Shown: positions 1 to 6,530, counted from the first letter of the stretch. The stretch is DNA of 7,457 bases from Anaerolineaceae bacterium UBA5838 (GCA_002432795.1 DJGU01000089.1:1-7457); one strand, 5' to 3'. Numbers and translations: made by a program. The notes: generated from the letters alone by a model not told the origin.

Positions 1-42
1 AGCAAATTTCTTTCCGTGCAACGTTGATGAATCAATTTCCAT
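1..42 (-). CDS. Possible 5' end of a minus-strand gene running off the window
   Basis: An ATG at 42-40 on the minus strand opens a frame that stays open to the window edge, giving MEIDSSTLHGKKFA. The first in-frame stop upstream is a TAA about 30 bases before it, and no other usable start lies between. The peptide looks like an ordinary soluble N-terminus. Against it, there is no Shine-Dalgarno sequence at normal distance (the nearest AGGAG is about 32 bases upstream), and 14 codons are too few to identify a family. If real, the structured stretch at 50-356 would be its 5' leader. The plus strand is also briefly open here in two frames, so a plus-strand gene ending in the first 60 bases cannot be excluded. 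Confidence 0.25.
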   Translation of the reverse strand, partial: MEIDSSTLHGKKFA

Positions 43-49
43 GTGATGC

Positions 50-205
50 GGTGGGTAGGCTATAACCCGTTATGCTCCTGCATATGCTTTGTGACGCCCA
101 CCCTACCTGCTAACTGCGCTTCCCTCCCGATTGTGCCGGTCTCCTGAGTCCGAAGCCTCCCTGTGGGACCGAGTACGGAATCTGACCGTCAGGTCTCCAG
201 ATTAT
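50..205 (-). promoter_or_regulatory. Hairpin-rich stretch, possible riboswitch-like leader
   Basis: This stretch has no gene but several local folds. Bases 179-203 form a nine-pair hairpin (AATCT-GACC with GGTC-AGATT) with a three-base bulge. Bases 146-159, read on the minus strand, give GAGGC-UUCG-GACUC, a stem capped by the very stable cUUCGg tetraloop and containing one G-A mismatch. Bases 53-60 pair with 96-103 as an eight-pair stem that is complete only on the minus strand, where one pair is G-U. Minus-strand bases 149-135 read ACTCAGGAGACCGGC, close to the B12 box at the 3' end of cobalamin riboswitches (AGTCAGGAGACCTGC), and 188-176 reads CGGTCAGATTCCG, which resembles the CGGTGAAAATCCG core. 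The invariant GCCACTG element is missing, so the class is unproven. The plus strand offers a competing stem (50-59 with 102-111). Confidence 0.3.
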
Positions 206-356
206 GATGGACGAGCGTATCGAGCCCTCAATCCGCCGTCGAGAGAGTTCCGAAAAGCAGAGGTCATTTTCGAGGTTTTGAATTGTTAATGGCGGATTGG
301 AAGCACATCAAGGTTTCTGAAGGAGGAAGTGTCCAATGCTTCCAATCTCGTCCATC
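206..356 (-). ncRNA. Candidate structured RNA: closed three-way junction
   Basis: Three helices fit together without conflict. P1 pairs 206-215 (GATGGACGAG) with 347-356. P2 pairs 296-305 (ATTGGAAGCA) with 337-346. P3 pairs 233-237 (CCGCC) with 291-295. P1 and P2 abut with no unpaired base, as do P2 and P3; only 216-232 is unpaired at the junction. Within P3, 251-256 (CGAAAA) pairs with 267-272. The 31-base loop of P2 reads CCTCCTT on the minus strand, the same as the anti-Shine-Dalgarno end of 16S rRNA. Strand is not certain: these helices are mostly Watson-Crick and fold either way. I prefer minus because neighbouring genes and the UUCG tetraloop nearby point that way. I compared it by eye with RNase P, tmRNA, SRP, 6S and T-box RNAs and found no convincing match. 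Confidence 0.4.
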
Positions 357-418
357 CTATGAAAATCAACGCCACATCGCTGCGTTTCACACAGGATGAA
401 GTGCTTTTACCCGCAAAA

Positions 419-1744
419 TCACACCGGATAAATGCGGTCGTAAACCTCCGGGCAGTACTTCTCAACGCTCTCAGATGTAATACTGTTGCTGCGGCATATC
501 TCCGCGTAGAGGTCCACACTCTTGCGCCTGGTGCGCAGCTGCGTGGCAGGGTCAAGCCCCCAAAGCCCAAAGCACTGGCTCCAACCCCGTTCCCATTCAA
601 AATTATCCACCAGGCTCCAATGAAAATAACCCCTCACCGGCATGTTGTGGTTGACCATATGCCACATCGCATGCAGATGCTGCAGCAGGTACTTGCGCCT
701 GAAATCATCCTGGCTATCTTCAGCACCATTTTCAGTGATGTAAATCGGTTTTCCAAATTGCGCACCCCATTTGATGCAAGCCTTGAAACCCTCAGGGTCG
801 TTGCTTAGGAATCCAGTCTCCGAAAGCTCCGCGTCTTTGGGGTAAGAGCGCTGGGTGAACATCTCTGCCCGCTTGCTGAGATCAAAGCGGATCAACTCAC
901 GTGTGTAATAATTCAAGCCGATGAAATCCTGGGTATTCTTTGCCTGGGGGATATCCTCTTTCAAGAAAGCGGCATCGAACTTGCCAGTAACCAGAGCCTG
1001 GGGAAAAGCCTCATTAAACACCTTGTTGAACAGATTTGTGCTGTAGCGGGTGAGGGGGTTGCTGTTTTCAGGCAGAAAACCGCGCCAATGGTGCGCGACG
1101 CCCACCTGGGCATCACTCTGCGCCTCGTGGATGGCCTGGTAAGCGGCAGCATGCGCTTTGAGCAAGTTGCTCAGAACCTTAAGTCCAGCTTTCAGGTCAT
1201 TTTTGCCCGGAGGAAAGCCCCCGCCCAGGTATCCGCCGCTCATATAAACATTTGGTTCGTTGATGGTCACCCAAAGCTTGCAGTGATTGCCCAGGGCTTC
1301 CACCACCCGGCGTGAAAAAGCCGCGAAGAGGTCAATCACGGCTTCATTTTCCCAGCCGCCCATCTCCACCAGCCACATCGGGTTGGAAAAATGATGGAGC
1401 GTAACCATCGCCGCCATGTTGCGCTCTTTGAGCCCCAGCAGCATCTGTCGGTAGCGGTCAAGCGCGCTTTCATCCCAGCGGTCTGGCTCGGGCTGGATGC
1501 GCGACCATTCCACAGAAAGCCGGTGCGCGTTTTGGTAAGCCTCATGAGCACGGTCAAAATCCTCGCGCCATCGCCCAGCCCACCAATCGCAAGCTTTGCC
1601 AGATCGGTCGCCGTTTAATATGCGCCCTTCCTGCTGCTCCCATGCCCACCAGTCATTGTTCAGGTTATTGCCTTCCACCTGGTGCGCGGCGGTGGCAGTT
1701 CCCCACAGGAATCCGCCCGGAAATGTATAGGTAGCTCTTGGCAT
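419..1744 (-). CDS. Glycoside hydrolase family 1 beta-glucosidase (441 aa)
   Basis: This enzyme hydrolyses beta-linked glucosides, or related beta-glycosides, by the retaining mechanism of family GH1. Numbering from the ATG at 1744, the N-terminal strand FPGGFLWGTATAAHQVEG supplies the conserved Gln of the -1 site (Q22). INEPNV holds the acid/base Glu (E163), and ITENGAED holds the nucleophile Glu (E338). FHWSLVDNFEWERGW near residues 374-388 supplies the conserved Trp and sugar-binding Glu (E383). The phosphate-binding pattern of 6-phospho-beta-glycosidases is not evident, so a free glucoside is the likelier substrate. The length fits the family. There is no signal peptide, so it acts in the cytoplasm, presumably on imported cello-oligosaccharides or plant glucosides. 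An in-frame TTG four codons upstream would lengthen it slightly, but GGAG six bases before the ATG favours 1744. A terminator separates it from the exporter operon. No sugar transporter is in view. Confidence 0.95.
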   Translation of the reverse strand: MPRATYTFPGGFLWGTATAAHQVEGNNLNNDWWAWEQQEGRILNGDRSGKACDWWAGRWREDFDRAHEAYQNAHRLSVEWSRIQPEPDRWDESALDRYRQMLLGLKERNMAAMVTLHHFSNPMWLVEMGGWENEAVIDLFAAFSRRVVEALGNHCKLWVTINEPNVYMSGGYLGGGFPPGKNDLKAGLKVLSNLLKAHAAAYQAIHEAQSDAQVGVAHHWRGFLPENSNPLTRYSTNLFNKVFNEAFPQALVTGKFDAAFLKEDIPQAKNTQDFIGLNYYTRELIRFDLSKRAEMFTQRSYPKDAELSETGFLSNDPEGFKACIKWGAQFGKPIYITENGAEDSQDDFRRKYLLQHLHAMWHMVNHNMPVRGYFHWSLVDNFEWERGWSQCFGLWGLDPATQLRTRRKSVDLYAEICRSNSITSESVEKYCPEVYDRIYPV

Positions 1745-1749
1745 GATAG

Positions 1750-1756
1750 TCTCCAA
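1750..1756 (-). promoter_or_regulatory. Ribosome binding site of the beta-glucosidase
   Basis: The minus strand reads TTGGAGA here, with GGAG six bases before the ATG at 1744. This decides for that ATG and against the in-frame TTG at 1756, which lies inside the site itself. Confidence 0.7.
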
Positions 1757-1790
1757 TCGGTCGTTTCAATAATTTTACCCGGGCTTAAGC

Positions 1791-1820
1791 AAAAGGCGCA
1801 GAGTTAACCCTGCGCCTTTT
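1791..1820 (-). terminator. Intrinsic terminator after the exporter operon
   Basis: AAAAGGCGCAG (1791-1801) and CTGCGCCTTTT (1810-1820) form an 11-pair perfect stem around an eight-base loop. On the minus strand the 3' arm ends in TTTT directly after a GC-rich core, 23 bases past the stop codon of the 637-residue transporter. The same symmetry gives a T-run on the plus strand, so it could terminate in both directions. It isolates the beta-glucosidase gene as a separate transcription unit, whose promoter must lie in the short space before 1744; I see no consensus promoter there. Confidence 0.85.
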
Positions 1821-1842
1821 GATCGTTTATTTGTTTGGTCTA

Positions 1843-3756
1843 TTATGCATCTACCGGCAGCAGGAACTGGCTGTGGTAGAGCTCAGAATAGAAGCCATTG
1901 AGCGCCAGCAACTCATCATGTGAGCCTTGTTCCACAATGTCGCCATCGCGCAGCACCAGGATGCGGTCGGCGTTGCGAATAGTGGAAAGCCGGTGGGCAA
2001 TGATAAAGCTGGTGCGGCCGATCATCAGCTTGTCCATGGCTTTTTGGATCAGCACTTCGGTTCGGGTATCGACCGAACTGGTCGCCTCGTCCAGGATCAG
2101 GATGGTCGGGTCAGCCAACACCGCGCGCGCGATGGTCAGGAGCTGCTTCTGACCAGCAGAGACGTTGGATGCATCTTCGTTGAGCACCATGTCGTACCCG
2201 CCTGGAAGCGTACGGGTGAAGTGGTCGGCATAAGCCATGTCGGCAGCCGCCACCACATCTTCGTCGCTGGCGTCCTGACGGCCGTAGCGGATGTTTTCGC
2301 GGATCGTGTCATTGAAAAGCCAGGTGTTCTGGAGCACCATCGAAAGATGGGTATGCAGGTTTTCACGGCTCATGTCCTGGATGTTGATGTCATCAATCAG
2401 GATCTCTCCGCGGTCAATATCGTAGAAGCGCATCAGCAGCTTGACCAGCGTGGTTTTGCCGGCACCGGTCGGGCCGACAATCGCAATTTTTTGCCCGGGT
2501 TCGATGACCATCGAAAAATCTTTGATGATATATTCCTCGGGGTTATAGCCGAACCAGACATTGCGGAACTCCACTTTTCCGCGCACGTTTTCCAAAGCGA
2601 GCGCATTGGGAGAGTCGGGTTCTATCTCATCTTCATTGATGAATTCGAAGACGCGTTCCGCGGCTGCTGCTGTCTGCTGGAGGACGTTGGCTATGTTGGC
2701 AATCTGCATGATGGGCTGCTGGAACGAACGCAAATATTGAATAAAGGCCTGGATATCACCAATACTCAGGCGGTTTTGAACGGTCAGGTAGCCGCCCAGA
2801 ATCGCGACTGCTATGTAGCCAAGGTTGCTGAAAAAGCGCGAGACGGGCATTATCATATTGGAAAGGAACTGCGCAAGCCAGGCACTGGTGAAGAGCGTGT
2901 CATTCAGGGTTTCAAAATGCTCAACACTGCCTTGTTCGCCGTTATAGGCTTTTAAGACCAAATGCCCGCCGTACATTTCTTCCACATGACCGTTAATATG
3001 CCCGATGTATTCCTGCTGGCGGCGAAAGTGCACCTGCGATTTGCCGACGATTATTTTTACAAAAATCATGACAAGCGGCACCATGATCAAACCGATCAGG
3101 GTCATGCTGAGGCTAATCGAAAGCATCATGATCAGAACGCCGATGATGCGTGTGACGGAGGTGATGATCTCTGAGAGGCTCTGGTTGAGCGTGTTGCTGA
3201 TGACATCTACGTCGTTTGTGACGCGTGAGAGCACCTCACCCTGGCTGACCCGGTCGAAATAGCTAAGCGGAAGCTGGTTGAGCTTGTGTGAGATTTCCTT
3301 GCGCATCTTGTAGGTGATTTCCGCAGAAATTTTGCTCATAATCCAGCCCTGAATCAAGCCGAGAACCGTTGAGATGCCATAAAGGGTCAGCACCCGTACG
3401 AGAATCGTGCCGATCTTAGCCAGATCAATACCCAGCGGGTCGCCCTGAACCATGCGCATGACGCCGAGATAAAGCTCGGTGGTTGCCTGGCCCAGTGTTC
3501 GGGGTCCAAATATCGAGAACACGGTGCCGCCGGCTGCCATCAGCAGCATCACAAGAATTGACCAGCGGTAGGGTCCAAGATAGCCAATCAATTGTTTCAT
3601 GCTGCCTTTAAAGTCGCGGGCTTTCTCACCAGGCATCATTCTGCCTGCTCCACCCCCACCAGGTCTGAGCGTGGGGCGAACTTCCTTGGACTTGCTGTTG
3701 GCGTAAGGATTCTTAGAATTATTCTGCATTGTTTTTTGGTTTTTTTGCTGGTTCAT
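1843..3756 (-). CDS. Heterodimeric ABC exporter, catalytic subunit (637 aa)
   Basis: This is a half-transporter of the multidrug exporter type, with an N-terminal membrane domain of six predicted helices (about residues 60-330) fused to a C-terminal ATPase domain (about 390-630). It has Walker A GPTGAGKT at 428-435, Q-loop Gln 476, Walker B ILILDE ending in the catalytic Glu 557, D-loop SSVD at 560-563 and the switch His 588 in AHRLST. The signature is VSAGQ (532-536) instead of LSGGQ. That change sits opposite the defective Walker B of the partner encoded just upstream, while its own intact Walker motifs face the partner's normal LSGGQ. The first 50 residues are a polar Asn/Gln/Lys-rich cytoplasmic tail with a Gly-rich hinge. 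The start is firm: GGAGGAG lies five bases before an ATG that overlaps the upstream stop as ATGA. The substrate is unknown; drugs, lipids or peptides are possible. Confidence 0.93.
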   Translation of the reverse strand: MNQQKNQKTMQNNSKNPYANSKSKEVRPTLRPGGGGAGRMMPGEKARDFKGSMKQLIGYLGPYRWSILVMLLMAAGGTVFSIFGPRTLGQATTELYLGVMRMVQGDPLGIDLAKIGTILVRVLTLYGISTVLGLIQGWIMSKISAEITYKMRKEISHKLNQLPLSYFDRVSQGEVLSRVTNDVDVISNTLNQSLSEIITSVTRIIGVLIMMLSISLSMTLIGLIMVPLVMIFVKIIVGKSQVHFRRQQEYIGHINGHVEEMYGGHLVLKAYNGEQGSVEHFETLNDTLFTSAWLAQFLSNMIMPVSRFFSNLGYIAVAILGGYLTVQNRLSIGDIQAFIQYLRSFQQPIMQIANIANVLQQTAAAAERVFEFINEDEIEPDSPNALALENVRGKVEFRNVWFGYNPEEYIIKDFSMVIEPGQKIAIVGPTGAGKTTLVKLLMRFYDIDRGEILIDDINIQDMSRENLHTHLSMVLQNTWLFNDTIRENIRYGRQDASDEDVVAAADMAYADHFTRTLPGGYDMVLNEDASNVSAGQKQLLTIARAVLADPTILILDEATSSVDTRTEVLIQKAMDKLMIGRTSFIIAHRLSTIRNADRILVLRDGDIVEQGSHDELLALNGFYSELYHSQFLLPVDA

Positions 3757-5993
3757 GCTAACTCCTCCGCGCTCAACTGGGAGCTCGCAATCTCCTGATA
3801 GGTGGGGCAGTGGGCCATGAGGTATTGATGGCTCCCTTTACCAACCGCCAGGCCGTTGTCAAACACGATGACCTGGTCAGAGTTTTTGGCGGTTGAAACA
3901 CGCTGGGTAATGATGATAAAGGTGCTGTTCGCAACGCGTGGCCGCAGGGCACTGCGCAGGGCTGAGTCGGTCTTGAAATCCAGTGCCGAGAAACTGTCAT
4001 CAAAGATATAGATTGGTCGGGGTTTAATGATGGCGCGTGCTATGGAAAGGCGCTGCCGCTGACCGCCCGAGAGGTTATCGCCGCCCTGTGCGATGGGCAT
4101 ATTCAGCCCGTCTTCGCTATCCAAAACGAAGTCGGCTGCCTGCGCGATCGTAATTGCTTCGCGCATTTCTTCTTCGGTGGCATCAGGTTTTGCTACCTGC
4201 AGGTTGCTGGCAACGGTACCACTGAAGAGCAGCCCTTTTTGGGGCGCGTAACCGATCTGATCCCGTAAAGTTGCTTGAGGGATGTCGCGAATGTCGACAT
4301 CATCAATCGTGATCTTTCCTTTGCTCACATCGAAAAAGCGTGGCAAAAGGTTGATCATTGTAGATTTACCACTGCCGGTTGAGCCGATAATTGCGGTCAC
4401 CTGCCCTGGCTCTGCCTTAAAACTGATATCGTGCAGGATGTCCTCTTCAGCATCGGGATAGCGAAAATCGACATCATGAAATTCTACAACGCCCTTGACG
4501 GGTTGTTTCAACGCGACCGGTTCGGCTGGATCGGTGATGGAAACTGCTTTCTCGAGCACATCCGCAATGCGGTTAGCCGAAACGCCAGCGCGCGGAATGA
4601 AAATTAAGAGCATCGAAAGACTCAAAAAGGAAAACATGATCTGCATCGCATATTGCATGAAGGCAATCAGGTCGCCGACCTGCATGCTGGATTGCGCTAT
4701 GATGCCCGCCCCGATCCAGATGATGAAGACTTGGCCTCCCATCATGATCAGGTTCATAGCGGGAAATATGAAGGCTATCGCTCGTCCAATATAGAGCATA
4801 TTGCCCGTCAGATCCTTGTTGGCGACGTCAAACCGTTCTTCTTCAAAATGCTGTTTATTGAAAGCTCTGACAACCATGATACCCGAAAGGTTTTCGCGCA
4901 TGACAAGGTTGAGTCTGTCAATAAAGGCTTGGATGCGTTCAAAGCGTGGGACGACAATCGCAAAGAGGGCAATGATGACTACCATCAAAACCCCGACGAT
5001 CAATGCGATTGTCCACCACATACCCGGGCTTTTTTCGAGGGCGCGCACGATTCCCAAGCCGCCAATAAGAGGAGCCTGGAAGCCCATGCGTATCAGCATA
5101 AAGATTGCCATCCGAACCTGGTCAACATCATTGGTGGTGCGGGTGATGAGCGAAGCCGTGGAAAAACTTTCAAACTCAGCGTTGCTGAAATCTGTTACTT
5201 TACGGAAAACACCGGAACGGATGTCCCTGGCAATACTGGCAGAGCTGAGTGAAGCCAAATAGCTGACTACTATGGAAGCAACCAAACTCAACAGGGAAAC
5301 AACAAGCATTTGCGCACCGACGCGCAGGATGTAATTGGTTTGAAACCGTCCGATGTCTGCGCCCAGGGAGGAATACTCGCTGGTAATAGCAGAGACAGTG
5401 ATTTGATGCAGAATGGTTCCTTCAAGCGCGGTCAGGTGCTGATTGACGTTGTCAAGTAACTGAGTCCGTTGTGCCTGAGGCATCACCGAGAGCAAACTCA
5501 ACAGGTCCTGCCCACTGCTGAGCAGGCTGGGGTCCAAAGGAAAATTCTCCCCAAGCATTTGTGTGGCGAGTTCAGGATTCTCCTGGATCATGCGAAAACT
5601 ATGGAGTAAAACCAGCGGTTTGGAAATCAGGTTTTCCACGACCAGATCCTCTCCCTCTTCAAGCGGCTTCAGAGCATAAACTGCCTCTTCTGCGGCTTTG
5701 GGGAAATCTGCTGCGAGGGATTCGGATTGTAGGCTGCCTGGTGAAACCAGTTCATAATATTGCAATAATTTTGCCTGCTCATCTGGGTAGAGTTTGCCGA
5801 TGCTCTGGAATGTGCTCTCGCTCAGAACCACTGGCGCGCCGGATTCTACGCCCTTCTGCTGGATGCCAATATTGACAATGTCGGAGAGATAATCTGGCAA
5901 TTGTAGATCGCTCCAGGCGACGACCAGCACGAATAGTATTGCTGGCAGGATTAACTTTAAATAAGGTCGGTAGTATTTCTTAAGTCTTAACAT
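3753..5993 (-). CDS. Heterodimeric ABC exporter, degenerate subunit with large extracellular loop (746 aa)
   Basis: This is the partner half-transporter of the heterodimer. The first membrane helix spans about residues 12-30. A long insertion (about 47-218) then precedes the second helix (about 222-247); most exporters of this type have only a short loop here, so the protein is some 130-170 residues longer than usual. The segment would lie outside the cell and looks helical and acidic. The ATPase domain has Walker A GSTGSGKST at 537-545, Q-loop Gln 585 and a canonical LSGGQ at 641-645. Walker B ends in Asp 666 (IFDD) instead of the catalytic Glu, and the switch His is replaced by Gln 697 (TQRVST). 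These two losses match the degenerate subunit of TM287/288-type exporters. Its ATG overlaps the marR stop by seven bases (ATGTTAA), and the preceding ribosome site is weak, so translation probably depends on coupling to marR. Confidence 0.93.
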   Translation of the reverse strand: MLRLKKYYRPYLKLILPAILFVLVVAWSDLQLPDYLSDIVNIGIQQKGVESGAPVVLSESTFQSIGKLYPDEQAKLLQYYELVSPGSLQSESLAADFPKAAEEAVYALKPLEEGEDLVVENLISKPLVLLHSFRMIQENPELATQMLGENFPLDPSLLSSGQDLLSLLSVMPQAQRTQLLDNVNQHLTALEGTILHQITVSAITSEYSSLGADIGRFQTNYILRVGAQMLVVSLLSLVASIVVSYLASLSSASIARDIRSGVFRKVTDFSNAEFESFSTASLITRTTNDVDQVRMAIFMLIRMGFQAPLIGGLGIVRALEKSPGMWWTIALIVGVLMVVIIALFAIVVPRFERIQAFIDRLNLVMRENLSGIMVVRAFNKQHFEEERFDVANKDLTGNMLYIGRAIAFIFPAMNLIMMGGQVFIIWIGAGIIAQSSMQVGDLIAFMQYAMQIMFSFLSLSMLLIFIPRAGVSANRIADVLEKAVSITDPAEPVALKQPVKGVVEFHDVDFRYPDAEEDILHDISFKAEPGQVTAIIGSTGSGKSTMINLLPRFFDVSKGKITIDDVDIRDIPQATLRDQIGYAPQKGLLFSGTVASNLQVAKPDATEEEMREAITIAQAADFVLDSEDGLNMPIAQGGDNLSGGQRQRLSIARAIIKPRPIYIFDDSFSALDFKTDSALRSALRPRVANSTFIIITQRVSTAKNSDQVIVFDNGLAVGKGSHQYLMAHCPTYQEIASSQLSAEELA
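3762..3768 (-). promoter_or_regulatory. Ribosome binding site of the 637-residue transporter
   Basis: The minus strand reads GGAGGAG five bases before the ATG at 3756. The site lies within the last codons of the upstream transporter gene. Together with the ATGA overlap this supports translational coupling and equal output of the two subunits. Confidence 0.75.
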
Positions 5994-6469
5994 AGGTTAT
6001 TTCTCGATATTTCGGGATTTAGTCCTTTCTGAATTTGTCTGAGCTTTTCGTTTACAGTCTCAAAGATCTGGCAAGCCTGCTCTTGTTGCGACTCCGTCAG
6101 GCTGGCAGCCAGGTTTGGCACCCATTTTTGGCGCGCTAGGAAGGCTTTTTGCACCAGGCTCTTGCCGGTCTCGCTCAGGCAGATCCGCATGCTGCGCCTG
6201 TCCATTGGCGCCTCCTGACGGGAAATCAGGCCTGAGTCAACCAGCCGGTCAATCATCTGCGAGACAGCAGCTTTGGTGACACCCAGGTGCTCAGCGAGGC
6301 AGTGAATGTTCGTGCAGCCAGCGCGATGGATATAAAAAAGACTGTTGAGATGCGTAAAGGAAAGATCGTACTCCTGCATGAGTTGCATGCTGTAGATCAT
6401 GTTGATGTGCATCATCATGACAGCGAATTGGTTAAGTTGTTCGATTAATTTTTCCTGCTTGCTCTGCAT
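5987..6469 (-). CDS. MarR-family transcriptional regulator (160 aa)
   Basis: This is a dimeric winged helix-turn-helix repressor of the MarR family. The helix-turn-helix covers about residues 54-80, with AEHLGVTKAAVSQMIDRL including the recognition helix, and the wing follows with the family's D-R-R motif (90-92, in PMDRRSMRICLSETG). Helices at both ends (about 5-32 and 120-148) form the dimer interface. It is the first gene of the exporter operon and its stop overlaps the next start, so it is the natural local regulator of the transporter. A palindrome covering its promoter's -10 box is the likely operator, implying autorepression relieved by a ligand, perhaps an exporter substrate. Three Cys residues are present (52, 57, 98) plus one near the C-terminus and another at the last position, so redox sensing is possible but untested. 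The start is supported by GGCAGG six bases upstream. Confidence 0.92.
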   Translation of the reverse strand: MQSKQEKLIEQLNQFAVMMMHINMIYSMQLMQEYDLSFTHLNSLFYIHRAGCTNIHCLAEHLGVTKAAVSQMIDRLVDSGLISRQEAPMDRRSMRICLSETGKSLVQKAFLARQKWVPNLAASLTESQQEQACQIFETVNEKLRQIQKGLNPEISRNNLC

Positions 6470-6482
6470 CGTAAACCTGCCT

Positions 6483-6508
6483 TTATAGTTAAACGGGCTT
6501 TACTATAA
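6483..6508. promoter_or_regulatory. Probable MarR operator palindrome
   Basis: The arms TTATAGT (6483-6489) and ACTATAA (6502-6508) are perfect inverted copies 12 bases apart, and ten of the thirteen positions in each half of the 26-base site are symmetric. The size and AT-rich TAGTTAAA character fit MarR dimer sites. One arm covers the -10 box and the other lies just past the predicted transcription start, so a bound repressor would block RNA polymerase. Confidence 0.7.
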
Positions 6509-6530
6509 GGCATCGAGCAGGAATTGTCAA
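6502..6530 (-). promoter_or_regulatory. Sigma-70 promoter of the marR-exporter operon
   Basis: On the minus strand a perfect -35 box TTGACA (6530-6525) is followed after 17 bases by TATAGT (6507-6502), one mismatch from TATAAT. Transcription would start near 6495 and give a leader of about 26 bases before the marR ATG. This is the strongest promoter in the window, and its -10 box is inside the palindrome, so strong expression when derepressed is expected. Confidence 0.85.

Noticed and set aside
62..111. T-box-like AGGGTGG on the minus strand
   Set aside because: The conserved T-box continues TACCGCG, which is absent here, and no specifier stem or terminator pair is visible.
120..190. Resemblance to 6S RNA on the plus strand (GCCGGTCTCCTGAGTCCGA against the E. 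coli template region)
   Set aside because: Only one short stretch matches and the long rod-shaped fold with a central bubble cannot be drawn here. The B12-box reading of the same bases fits at least as well.
206..356. Retron-type msr-msd element, because terminal repeats enclose hairpins
   Set aside because: There is no reverse transcriptase gene in the window, and the closed three-way junction does not match retron RNA layout.
368..386. Terminator after the beta-glucosidase (AACGC with GCGTT, then GATTTTC on the minus strand)
   Set aside because: The stem is only five pairs with a nine-base loop and the T-run is short. It is too weak to call.
329..808. 159-codon plus-strand frame starting with GTG after a good ribosome site
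   Set aside because: It lies almost wholly antisense to the beta-glucosidase, has no family resemblance, and the ribosome site is only two bases from the GTG. It is a shadow of the real gene.
1757..1790. Promoter for the beta-glucosidase with TAAAAT as -10 box
   Set aside because: No acceptable -35 box lies 16-18 bases upstream; that position falls within the terminator stem.
1927..2955. 342-codon plus-strand open frame
   Set aside because: It is fully antisense to the conserved ATPase half of the 637-residue transporter. The His- and Asp-rich composition is typical of a reverse-frame artefact.
4653..5252. 199-codon plus-strand open frame
   Set aside because: It is antisense to the membrane domain of the 746-residue transporter, and its composition is that of a reversed membrane-protein frame.
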